A DNA stretch of 6,387 nt, taken from assembly GCA_022706165.1 (NCBI GenBank), contig JAKJDA010000167.1, positions 305 to 6,691 on the forward strand, given 5' to 3'. This document shows positions 1-5,383 of this stretch, piece by piece. The translations under genes were made by a program, and so were the position numbers. Within the stretch, counting starts at the first letter, position 1; each line of letters starts with the position of its first letter. Origin of the DNA: Candidatus Hydrogenedentota bacterium. Lineage in GTDB: Bacteria; Hydrogenedentota; Hydrogenedentia; Hydrogenedentales; SLHB01. The notes under the pieces were generated by a model. The model ran no database searches. It was not told where the DNA came from and saw nothing but the letters and a program-made list of their open reading frames with translations.

Positions 1-14
1 TCGAGGACGAAGTT

Positions 15-59
15 CTCATAACCCAAAGGTCGTAGGTTCGAATCCTACCCCCGCTACCA
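15..59 (+). other. 3' half of an initiator-like tRNA-Met (CAT anticodon); probable att site of an integrated element
   Basis: Seen: an anticodon loop with CAT at 17-19 and 3' anticodon-stem strand CCCAA (22-26); a five-base variable loop; a perfect T arm (GTAGG 32-36, loop TTCGAAT, CCTAC 44-48); an acceptor 3' strand (49-55), discriminator A and encoded CCA (57-59). The CCC in the anticodon stem and the CTCATAACCC context are typical of initiator tRNA-fMet. The bases 5' of the loop (AAGTT, 10-14) cannot pair with CCCAA, so the tRNA is not intact across the anticodon stem. Known: tyrosine recombinases often use a tRNA 3' half starting near the anticodon loop as their core site. Inference: this is a duplicated att core. 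The integrase fragment just downstream supports that. Only 14 bases lie upstream, so the other att copy cannot be seen. Confidence 0.7.
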
Positions 60-69
60 ATTGATTCTC

Positions 70-102
70 AGGGACTTGCAGCGAAAGCGGCAAGTCCCTT
101 TT
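70..102 (+). terminator. Hairpin with GAAA tetraloop and T-run, intrinsic terminator
   Basis: AGGGACTTGC (70-79) pairs perfectly with GCAAGTCCCT (90-99). After one A-G mismatch a further two pairs (81-82 with 87-88) close a GAAA loop (83-86). TTTT (99-102) follows directly. Ten nucleotides separate the tRNA CCA end from the hairpin, as expected for a tRNA terminator. The same bases are also two copies of the GACTTGC repeat, so the hairpin may double as integrase-binding DNA. Confidence 0.75.
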
Positions 103-171
103 ACTATGTTTGTACCCAGACTTGTACCCAAGGGACTTGCCGACGAAAGGGAATACTACCCATGGCAAGTC
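70..171. repeat. Cluster of short direct and inverted repeats between att core and integrase start
   Basis: The heptamer GACTTGC occurs four times: + at 73-79, inverted at 90-96, + at 134-140, and inverted at 165-171. The third copy sits in a 10-bp repeat of 70-79 (AGGGACTTGC, 131-140). The last pair extends to 8 bp (134-141 with 164-171) and brackets the integrase start codon. A separate 9-bp direct repeat, TTGTACCCA, lies at 110-118 and 122-130, spaced 12 bp. Its position between a tRNA core and an int gene fits arm-type integrase sites. That role is inferred. Confidence 0.55.
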
Positions 172-422
172 TCAAGAAACGCGGCACAACCTACTACATC
201 CAGTTCTACCGAAACGGCAAGGAGGTCCGGAAGTCGCTCGACACGGCGTCCCATCAGGTCGCCAGAGAAAAACTTCGGCAGTTCGAGTCCGCTCGCGCGC
301 GCGGCAACGACGACCCGCTGCCCACCCGGACGCCCATCGCCCCGGTCGTCACGGCCTACGTCGCGCACATTCACCAGACCAAGACGCGCAACGGCTACAA
401 GGTCGACCTCTGGTATCTCCGG
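162..422 (+). pseudogene. Tyrosine recombinase (phage-type integrase), N-terminal fragment
   Basis: About 87 residues read as the start of a site-specific tyrosine recombinase. A short basic N-terminal arm-binding segment holds the typical YYIQFYRNGKEVRKSL pattern (residues 11-26), as in integrases beginning with a 'YY/W..F...G...R.SL' strand motif. A charged helix follows (33-48), then the beginning of the SAM-like core-binding domain (about 58-87). Whole family members have roughly 300-400 residues with a C-terminal R...HxxR...Y catalytic domain; none of it is present. The frame stays open to 527 but loses resemblance after WYLR (residue 87, base 422). At that same place a minus-strand coding fragment begins to make sense, so I end the gene there. 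ATG at 162 is preceded by GAAAGGGA (145-152), a usable ribosome site. No integrase activity is expected. Confidence 0.7.
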
Positions 423-601
423 AAACCTTCGGCAAAAGCGTCAAGTTGTCGCAAGGCTGCATCGAGATTGCCACACGAACACAAAAACGGTTTGTCGGAC
501 TTGTCGCCCCGTATGGCCGCCAAATGATGAATGCGGCCGGTCTCACGTCCGACCTCCACATCGATAACGATGCATTTTGAGACGATGTCAGGTTCACACA
601 T
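422..601 (-). pseudogene. N-terminal fragment resembling a DnaQ-like exonuclease domain (possibly of a RecQ-type helicase)
   Basis: Read from the ATG at 601-599 on the minus strand, about 60 residues look like real protein. The segment CIVIDVEVGRETGRIHHLAA (residues 10-29) carries the D-x-E of a DEDD exonuclease motif I (D14, E16). The segment NLDAALRQLDAFAEGF (45-60) follows. From memory, a similar arrangement opens some bacterial RecQ-family helicases with an N-terminal exonuclease domain, but I cannot search this. The likeness stops near 422, exactly where the + strand integrase also stops, so both seem cut by one junction. Motifs II and III and any helicase domain are missing. Alternatives are a chance open frame or another 3'-5' exonuclease. 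An in-frame stop lies just upstream of the ATG, so the start is likely right. Confidence 0.4.
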
Positions 602-635
602 TATCCCAACCGTTCACATCTTCCTTCCGACAACA

Positions 636-821
636 ACGCCGTTGACCCACGAGGATGCGATCAGCCAGATCTCGGCGCTGCAATTGTTGCGGAACCTGGG
701 TTGCCTACGCGACCTCTTCCTGCGCATCCCCACCCATCCCAACAAAGAAATCCACCCACTCCTGCCCGACCACTGGAAACGCGACATCCTCCCGAACCTC
801 GACGCACCGTCCAGGCAGTAG
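636..821 (+). pseudogene. C-terminal remnant of an IS66-family transposase
   Basis: The translation ends with LRDLFLRIPTHPNKEIHPLL, then PDHW, and stops at 819-821. IS66-family transposases end in a small C-terminal element with a Y-L-R-D-v-L-t-R-l-p...hP...i..LLP..W pattern. The run LRD, RIP, HPN and LLP..W fits it well. Just before LRD the family tyrosine appears to be in another frame (V-A-Y is read from 703-711 in the +1 phase), suggesting small indels on top of the truncation. Upstream of about 636 nothing matches the catalytic DDE domain, tnpA or tnpB. No terminal inverted repeat could be recognised. I treat it as a decayed insertion-sequence tail. Confidence 0.5.
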
Positions 822-976
822 CCTCACGCTACCCCGCGACATCCCCTGCTGCACATCCATCGCGGCTACGTCGTTCACAGAACGTTTACGTTTTGTCAAC
901 TTGAGCCCATTTTAGACGAGGTCCGGCATGTACGCCTTTATTTATGCACCCTACAAAACTGGGCATCGTTGATCTA

Positions 977-1006
977 TTGGGGTCGCCACGGGAAATGTGT
1001 TACAAT
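977..1006 (+). promoter_or_regulatory. Probable extended -10 promoter for the PPIase gene
   Basis: TACAAT at 1001-1006 matches five of six bases of the -10 consensus and is preceded by TGT (998-1000), an extended -10. A weak -35, TTGGGG (977-982), lies 18 bases upstream. Transcription would start near 1013, giving a leader of about 70 bases before the ATG at 1084. The stretch from 822 to 976 shows no gene or clear signal apart from AT-rich patches. Confidence 0.5.
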
Positions 1007-1083
1007 CGGCCCCGTGTGCCGAGGGCCGCGCCGATGTCCGGCGCAACGAACCCTCGACGAGTCATGCAACCAGGAGACAATGA

Positions 1084-2259
1084 ATGAACACCCGTTTTTT
1101 TTCCAAGGCCCTGATCGGGGTCGCGGTTGGCGCTGTTTTGCTTATGTGCGCCGGCCCGGCTGTGCTCGCAGCGGACGAAGCGCCCGCGCCTGCTCCCGCT
1201 GCGCCCGCGCCGGCGGCCGGTTCCAGCGCCGGCGGGGATGACGTGACAATAGTGGCGAAAGTCAATGACATGGTGATCACGAAGGAAGAATTCGATCGCG
1301 CTCTCGCCAGTCAGATGAAAAACCCCATGATGCACCCCCCGCAAGGATCGCCGGGCGAGGCCGCCCCCAAACCCACCGCCGAAGCGGAAAAACAACTGAT
1401 CCAGCAGATGATCGACAGCAAACTGTTCGCGCTGATCGTCCAACAAGCCAACATCGAAGTGTCGGACGAGGAACTGGCCACGCACCTGAACGATTTCAAG
1501 AGTCAATTCGCGTCCGAGGAGGAGCTCAAGGCGCGCCTTGCCTCCGCCGACGTCACCCTCGAACAGTTGCCGGAGAAGATGCGGGAAAGCATCGCCCGGA
1601 ACAAGTATGCCAAAACCCTGTCCGACAGCATTACGGTTAGCGACGAGGACGTGCAGAAAATGTACGACGAACTGAAGGCGGGCGGTCAGATGAAGCGTCC
1701 GGAAGAAACCGTGGACGTCGCCCATGTCCTCGTTCTTGTGAAAGAAGACGCCGACGAAGCCGCCAAGAATGCCGCCAAGGAAAAAATCGACGCGGCATAC
1801 AAACGGGCGACCGAAGGCAAAGAGGATTTCGCCAAGATCGCCAAGGAACTCTCCGAGGACCCCGGCTCGAAAGACAACGGCGGTTTGTATTCGGACACGC
1901 CGCGCGGCCGGATGGTGCCCGAATTCGAGAAGGCGATGTTCGAAACGCCCGTTGGCGAGATCAGCCAACCCTTCACCACGAAATACGGCTGGCACATCGT
2001 CAAGACGATCGCCCGGCATCCGGCGGGCGACGTGCCCTACGAGGAAGCGAAGGAAGTATTGCGCCAGGGCATGCGGGACCCTCGCGGCCCGCTGTTCCAG
2101 ACAAAATTGAAAGAGAAGCTCGAAGAGGTCCGTTCCAAGACCAAAATTGACATTCTCTACACGCCGAAGGACACGGAGCCCGCGCCTTCCGTCGTGCTGC
2201 CGCTGAATGACGCGGCCCCTGCCAGTTCAGACGCCGCGGCGGCCGGAGGCGGCGCCTAA
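1084..2259 (+). CDS. Exported PpiC/SurA-type peptidyl-prolyl cis-trans isomerase
   Basis: This 391-residue parvulin-type foldase should catalyse cis-trans isomerisation of X-Pro bonds in exported proteins outside the cytoplasm. Seen: a Sec signal peptide (basic MNTRFFSK, hydrophobic core 9-28, likely cleavage after A29 in VLA-AD). A Pro/Ala-rich linker follows (31-50). A SurA-N-like helical region runs over about 55-200, beginning VAKVNDMVITKEEFDRAL and interrupted by a Pro-rich loop (81-98). One parvulin domain spans about 208-312, with VDVAHVLVLV (H214), the DPGSKDNGG turn (259-267), F..AMF.TPVGEIS, and GWHIVK (H304). H214 and H304 correspond to the two conserved parvulin histidines. The tail (365-391) is low-complexity Ala/Ser/Gly. 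C22 does not sit in a proper lipobox (LLMC). AGGAGA at 1072-1077 lies six bases before the ATG. A promoter upstream and terminator downstream make it a single-gene unit. One parvulin domain suggests a PrsA/PpiC/SurA-like role; the exact class is uncertain. Confidence 0.92.
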   Translation: MNTRFFSKALIGVAVGAVLLMCAGPAVLAADEAPAPAPAAPAPAAGSSAGGDDVTIVAKVNDMVITKEEFDRALASQMKNPMMHPPQGSPGEAAPKPTAEAEKQLIQQMIDSKLFALIVQQANIEVSDEELATHLNDFKSQFASEEELKARLASADVTLEQLPEKMRESIARNKYAKTLSDSITVSDEDVQKMYDELKAGGQMKRPEETVDVAHVLVLVKEDADEAAKNAAKEKIDAAYKRATEGKEDFAKIAKELSEDPGSKDNGGLYSDTPRGRMVPEFEKAMFETPVGEISQPFTTKYGWHIVKTIARHPAGDVPYEEAKEVLRQGMRDPRGPLFQTKLKEKLEEVRSKTKIDILYTPKDTEPAPSVVLPLNDAAPASSDAAAAGGGA

Positions 2260-2288
2260 CCCGAACCGCGCGCACGATCTGTTGTTGC

Positions 2289-2319
2289 GACGCCCGGCTA
2301 TGGAGCCGGGCGTCTTTTT
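2289..2319 (+). terminator. Strong intrinsic terminator after the PPIase gene
   Basis: A perfect 11-bp stem, GACGCCCGGCT (2289-2299) with AGCCGGGCGTC (2304-2314), encloses a four-base loop (ATGG). Five T residues (2315-2319) follow. It begins 29 bases after the stop codon and separates the PPIase gene from the two-component operon. Confidence 0.92.
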
Positions 2320-2338
2320 ATTCTATTCCGGCTCCGGA

Positions 2339-2368
2339 TTGCCGGAAAGAGCCCGTCTGCGGTATACT
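2339..2368 (+). promoter_or_regulatory. Probable sigma-70-type promoter of the two-component operon
   Basis: TTGCCG (2339-2344) and TATACT (2363-2368) are separated by 18 bases, each close to the -35 and -10 consensus. The promoter lies 20 bases past the preceding terminator and would give a leader of about 110 bases before the kinase start at 2484. I see no clear operator or riboswitch in that leader. Confidence 0.6.
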
Positions 2369-2483
2369 GGCGCCCGCGCCCCTCGCCTAGCCCGCATTTC
2401 TCGCCGCGTGCGACGAAAGCGCGAGAGCAATGATCGCTGCCACGCGCGGACCATTGCGGCGCGGAAACAAAAGGACTCGTGAC

Positions 2484-4445
2484 ATGTCCGCCTCCAGCTC
2501 GGTCAGTTCATCGATGTCGTGGGAACGGGACGCCCGCTTTTCTCCGATGCCGGACAGGCATATCCGCAACCTGCGCCTGCTCGCTTTCGGCTCCCTATTC
2601 GGGCGCGTCGGCGTGGAACTCCTCACCATCTATCTCACCAGCTTCAATCCTGCCCTGAACATATGGGGCGATCTGTTGGGGCTGGGCGCCACGCTGTTTC
2701 TATGCCTCGTCGTCGTGTACGTGAGCTATCGGGTGGCCCGTTTCGGGAGCGTGTTGAAGCTATTGCTCGCGGCGACTGTTCTCCTGGCGATTCCCCAAGG
2801 GCTTGACGTAGCGTACGGGGTGTACCGGGCCGAGGTGATGCCCGCGTTCTTTCAACGGGGCGGCCCCTACGTTTATCTGAAAAATTTTGCAGTCATCACG
2901 GGCGTGATGTTCCTGTTGCTGGGTTTTTATGAGGCCTTGTTTGCCGCGTTCCGAACCGAACAGGCCCTTGCCCAGGACCGGCAGCAGTTGCTGCGGGAAG
3001 CCGCCGAACGGGAACGCGCGGAACGGGCGCTGCGCGAGAGCGAAAGCCGGTTCCGGCGAGTGCTTGAGAACTCGAAAGACATCATATTCGAGCTCAATTT
3101 GGACACGCGGGCATACGAATACATGAGCCCTTCGAGCGAGCAATTGTTCGGGTTCTCTGCGGCGGAAGTGGCCGCGATGGGAACACGAGGCGTCTCGCAT
3201 CGGGTGCATCCAGAAGACCGCGATCGCCGCTATGCCCATTTCAAACAAGCCATCGACGATTCCGCGCCCGCCACGCCCCTCATGCCGATCGAATACCGGA
3301 TTCAGGTCAAATCCGGGGAATACCGATGGGCCAGCGAGACTTGGAACGTCATCCGAAACGAAACAGGACGCGCGACGGCCATCGTGGGAACATTGCGGGA
3401 CGTGACCGAAACCAAGTCGGCCGAACAGGCCATCCGCGAAAGCGAGGCGCGCCATCGCGCCCTGCTCCATGCCATCCCCGATCTCATGTATGTGCTCTTC
3501 GAAAATGGATATGTGATCGATCTCCGCGAGACTCCCCTCGCAACCTCCGCCGATACGGCGATCGAGGACAAGGCGATAAAGCGCGCCGAGCATCTGTTGC
3601 CGGGCGATCTGGGGCGGCAGGCCATGATCTGTTACCGGCGCGCCGTGGACACGGGCAGGGTGCAGGTGCTCGAATTCGTCCGCCCCACAGCGGGAGAAGT
3701 GGCCTATCTGGAGGCGCGTTTCGTGATGAGCGGCCCCGACGAAGTGTTGGTCATCGTGCGCGACAACACGGAACGCATTCGCCTGGAACGGGAAGTGCTC
3801 GACGTCAGCACCCAGGAGCAACAACGCATCGGACAGGACCTGCACGATGGCCTGGGGCAGCAACTTACGGGCATTTTGTGCCTGAGCATGGGCATGGTGA
3901 ACAGCTTGACGGAACGCGGCATCAAAGAGGCGCAGGACGCGGCGGAAATAGCGCTCCTCGTGAAGCAGGCCATCGCCCAAACCCGATCGCTCGCGCGCGG
4001 ACTGAGCCCCGTCATCCTCGAACAGCATGGCCTTCCCACCGCGCTGGAAGACCTTGCCCGGAGAACGCGCGAAATTTTCAAGACGGCCTGCGTGCTCGAA
4101 GCGCGTCAATACCGGACCGTCCACAGCAAAATCGTCGAGGAACAGTTGTATCGGATCACCCAGGAAGCCGTCAACAACGCTGTGAAACATGCAAAATCCG
4201 AGCAAATAATCATCACCTTGGAAACCCAAGGGCGGCGAACGCTCTTGGCCATCCGGGACGACGGCATCGGCCTTCCCAAGGACGACGGCAGCCGGGGCAG
4301 GGGCATGGGCTTGCGAAATATGGAGTATCGCGCTAGGATGATAGGCGCCTCGCTGACAATCGATCCGAATCCCAGCGGGGGAACCCGGGTGACGTGTTGC
4401 GTGGAAAGCGACGGCGCCGTTGGGAATGCGACAGGGAATGCCTGA
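2484..4445 (+). CDS. Membrane-bound PAS-PAS sensor histidine kinase, NarL/HisKA_3 class
   Basis: A 653-residue sensor kinase. Four hydrophobic segments (about 32-51, 63-82, 90-114, 135-156) anchor it in the inner membrane. They are followed by a charged coiled coil (159-187), one PAS domain with PAC-like end (about 187-312, ending GTLRDVTETK) and a second PAS-like domain (about 319-432). The HisKA_3 dimerisation domain contains QDLHDGLGQQLTG: H454 is the phospho-acceptor, and D455 and Q459 form the DxxxQ motif linked to phosphatase activity. The ATPase domain shows an N-box (EAVNNAVKHAKS), a G1 box (DDGIGL, 592-597) and a G2 box (GRGMGLRNM). The frame is open to an ATG at 2430. I prefer 2484 because AAGGA (2471-2475) lies eight bases upstream and the 2430 ATG lacks a good site. 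The large-loop-free membrane part suggests sensing within the membrane or by the cytoplasmic PAS domains; the ligand is unknown. Its partner follows after 51 bases. Confidence 0.93.
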   Translation: MSASSSVSSSMSWERDARFSPMPDRHIRNLRLLAFGSLFGRVGVELLTIYLTSFNPALNIWGDLLGLGATLFLCLVVVYVSYRVARFGSVLKLLLAATVLLAIPQGLDVAYGVYRAEVMPAFFQRGGPYVYLKNFAVITGVMFLLLGFYEALFAAFRTEQALAQDRQQLLREAAERERAERALRESESRFRRVLENSKDIIFELNLDTRAYEYMSPSSEQLFGFSAAEVAAMGTRGVSHRVHPEDRDRRYAHFKQAIDDSAPATPLMPIEYRIQVKSGEYRWASETWNVIRNETGRATAIVGTLRDVTETKSAEQAIRESEARHRALLHAIPDLMYVLFENGYVIDLRETPLATSADTAIEDKAIKRAEHLLPGDLGRQAMICYRRAVDTGRVQVLEFVRPTAGEVAYLEARFVMSGPDEVLVIVRDNTERIRLEREVLDVSTQEQQRIGQDLHDGLGQQLTGILCLSMGMVNSLTERGIKEAQDAAEIALLVKQAIAQTRSLARGLSPVILEQHGLPTALEDLARRTREIFKTACVLEARQYRTVHSKIVEEQLYRITQEAVNNAVKHAKSEQIIITLETQGRRTLLAIRDDGIGLPKDDGSRGRGMGLRNMEYRARMIGASLTIDPNPSGGTRVTCCVESDGAVGNATGNA

Positions 4446-4496
4446 GGCTGCCCGGTTCAATCCGGCGCTCGGCGAAGGAAAGGCAACGAAACGGTA

Positions 4497-5171
4497 ATGG
4501 AAACGGTGGAAGAACAAAAACAGCGAATTCTGGTGGTGGATGATCACAGCATTGTGCGGCGCGGATTCGCCACGCTCATCAACCAACAGCGGGACATGAT
4601 TGTCTGCGGCGAAGCGGAAACGGCCGAAGAAGCGCTGCGGCAGATCGAGAATTGCCGTCCGGATTTGGCCATCATCGATCTGAGCCTGAAAGACTCGATC
4701 AGCGGCATAGACCTGATCCGCGAGATCAAGCGCCAATTTCCGGGCGTTCTCATGCTGGTCGTGTCCATGCACGATGAAGGTCTCTACACGGAACGCGTGT
4801 TGCGGGCCGGCGCCAAGGGCTATATCATGAAACAGGAAGTGGATTCGGAGATGATCCGGGCCCTTCGCTGCGTGCTCAACGGCGGCGTGTACCTCAGCGA
4901 AAACATGAACAGCCAAATCTTGTCGGGTGACGGAACGCGGAGGACGCGCTATTCGGAATCGATGATCGAACAGTTGAGCGACCGCGAATTCGAGGTGTTC
5001 CGTCTGCTGGGGCGGGGTCTCGGCACGCGCCGCATTGCCGAAACCCTGAATGTCGGCATCAAGACCGTCGAGACGTTTCGAAGCCGCATCAAGGAAAAGC
5101 TCGGCATCGAAGACGGCAACCAACTGGTGCAAGTCGCCGTCGAATGGGCCGTCCGCAACGGGATCACCTGA
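4497..5171 (+). CDS. NarL/FixJ-family response regulator with LuxR-type HTH
   Basis: A 224-residue transcription regulator. The receiver domain (about 10-125) has the acidic pair D15/D16 (VVDDH), phospho-acceptor D61 (IIDLSL), S90 in VVSMH as the switch residue, and K112 in GYIMKQE. A linker (about 140-157) leads to a LuxR/GerE helix-turn-helix (158-220) with the typical LSDREFEVFRLLGRGLGTRR start and GIKTVETFRSRIKEKLG recognition helix. The gene begins 51 bases after the kinase stop on the same strand, so the kinase is almost certainly its phosphodonor. The nearest purine-rich site, AAGGAAAGG (4475-4483), is 13 bases from the ATG, rather far. A GTG at 4506 is a possible alternative start, but it would only trim three residues. 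Target genes cannot be told from this window. No terminator is visible after the stop. Confidence 0.94.
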   Translation: METVEEQKQRILVVDDHSIVRRGFATLINQQRDMIVCGEAETAEEALRQIENCRPDLAIIDLSLKDSISGIDLIREIKRQFPGVLMLVVSMHDEGLYTERVLRAGAKGYIMKQEVDSEMIRALRCVLNGGVYLSENMNSQILSGDGTRRTRYSESMIEQLSDREFEVFRLLGRGLGTRRIAETLNVGIKTVETFRSRIKEKLGIEDGNQLVQVAVEWAVRNGIT

Positions 5172-5266
5172 CGGTCGCCGGAAAAACGTCTGGATTGCCG
5201 CGTCCTGCATCCTGTCGATCGGGCGTTCTCGAAAAATGCGCCCCCGCCGCATAGGCTTGCCGGTTG

Positions 5267-5278
5267 GGACATGTGTCC
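5267..5278. repeat. Small inverted repeat GGACA-TG-TGTCC
   Basis: Five-base arms (5267-5271 and 5274-5278) flank a two-base centre, in the gap between the regulator gene and miaB. The size and symmetry could suit an operator half-site pair, but I find no second copy in front of the kinase promoter, so autoregulation is not supported. Confidence 0.25.
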
Positions 5279-5316
5279 GTCGCTTTCCGGACTTTTTCGC
5301 AACACCTGCACGGAAG

Positions 5317-5355
5317 CGCCGTTCCCGCGCGCGGCGCCGCGCCGGAGAAACGGCG
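5317..5355 (+). repeat. Nested GC-rich hairpin upstream of miaB
   Basis: CGCCGTT (5317-5323) pairs with AACGGCG (5349-5355), enclosing a perfect 14-bp palindrome (5329-5342). No T-run follows, so it is not a standard intrinsic terminator. It ends 18 bases before the miaB ribosome site and would form a stable leader hairpin if transcribed. I see no convincing promoter in 5172-5383, so miaB may be read from upstream. Confidence 0.4.
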
Positions 5356-5383
5356 GGAAATGAGAAATTCAGCGGAGTGAACC

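Noticed and set aside
110..580. 156-codon + frame overlapping the integrase start
   Set aside because: It lacks a ribosome site and family likeness. The ETFGKSV stretch after 422 at first looked like the integrase continuing after a frameshift, but it does not resemble the core-binding domain further on.
895..960. IS terminal inverted repeat or CRISPR-like repeat in the AT-rich stretch before the PPIase promoter
   Set aside because: No repeated unit and no inverted partner could be found; ACGTTTACGTTTT near 882 is only a short internal repetition.
1095..1102. T8 run in codons 4-7 of the PPIase gene as a phase-variation switch
   Set aside because: The frame is intact, and a single short homopolymer without comparative data is not evidence of switching.
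1147..1149. Lipoprotein cysteine (C22) in the PPIase signal peptide
   Set aside because: The residues before it are L-L-M; Met at -1 does not fit the lipobox, and a good signal peptidase I site (VLA-A) follows.
1000..2019. 339-codon minus-strand open frame opposite the PPIase gene
   Set aside because: The + strand frame has a signal peptide, parvulin motifs, ribosome site and terminator; the antisense translation is Phe/Gly/Arg-rich with no recognisable motif.
5220..5244. GGGCG...CGCCC hairpin after the response regulator as a terminator
   Set aside because: Only about five pairs with a long loop and no T-run afterwards.
2760..5252. 830-codon open frame on the minus strand, antisense to the kinase and regulator
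   Set aside because: It mirrors two clearly conserved genes with G/C-ending codons, spans the gap between them, and its translation shows no domain. It is a codon-bias shadow.
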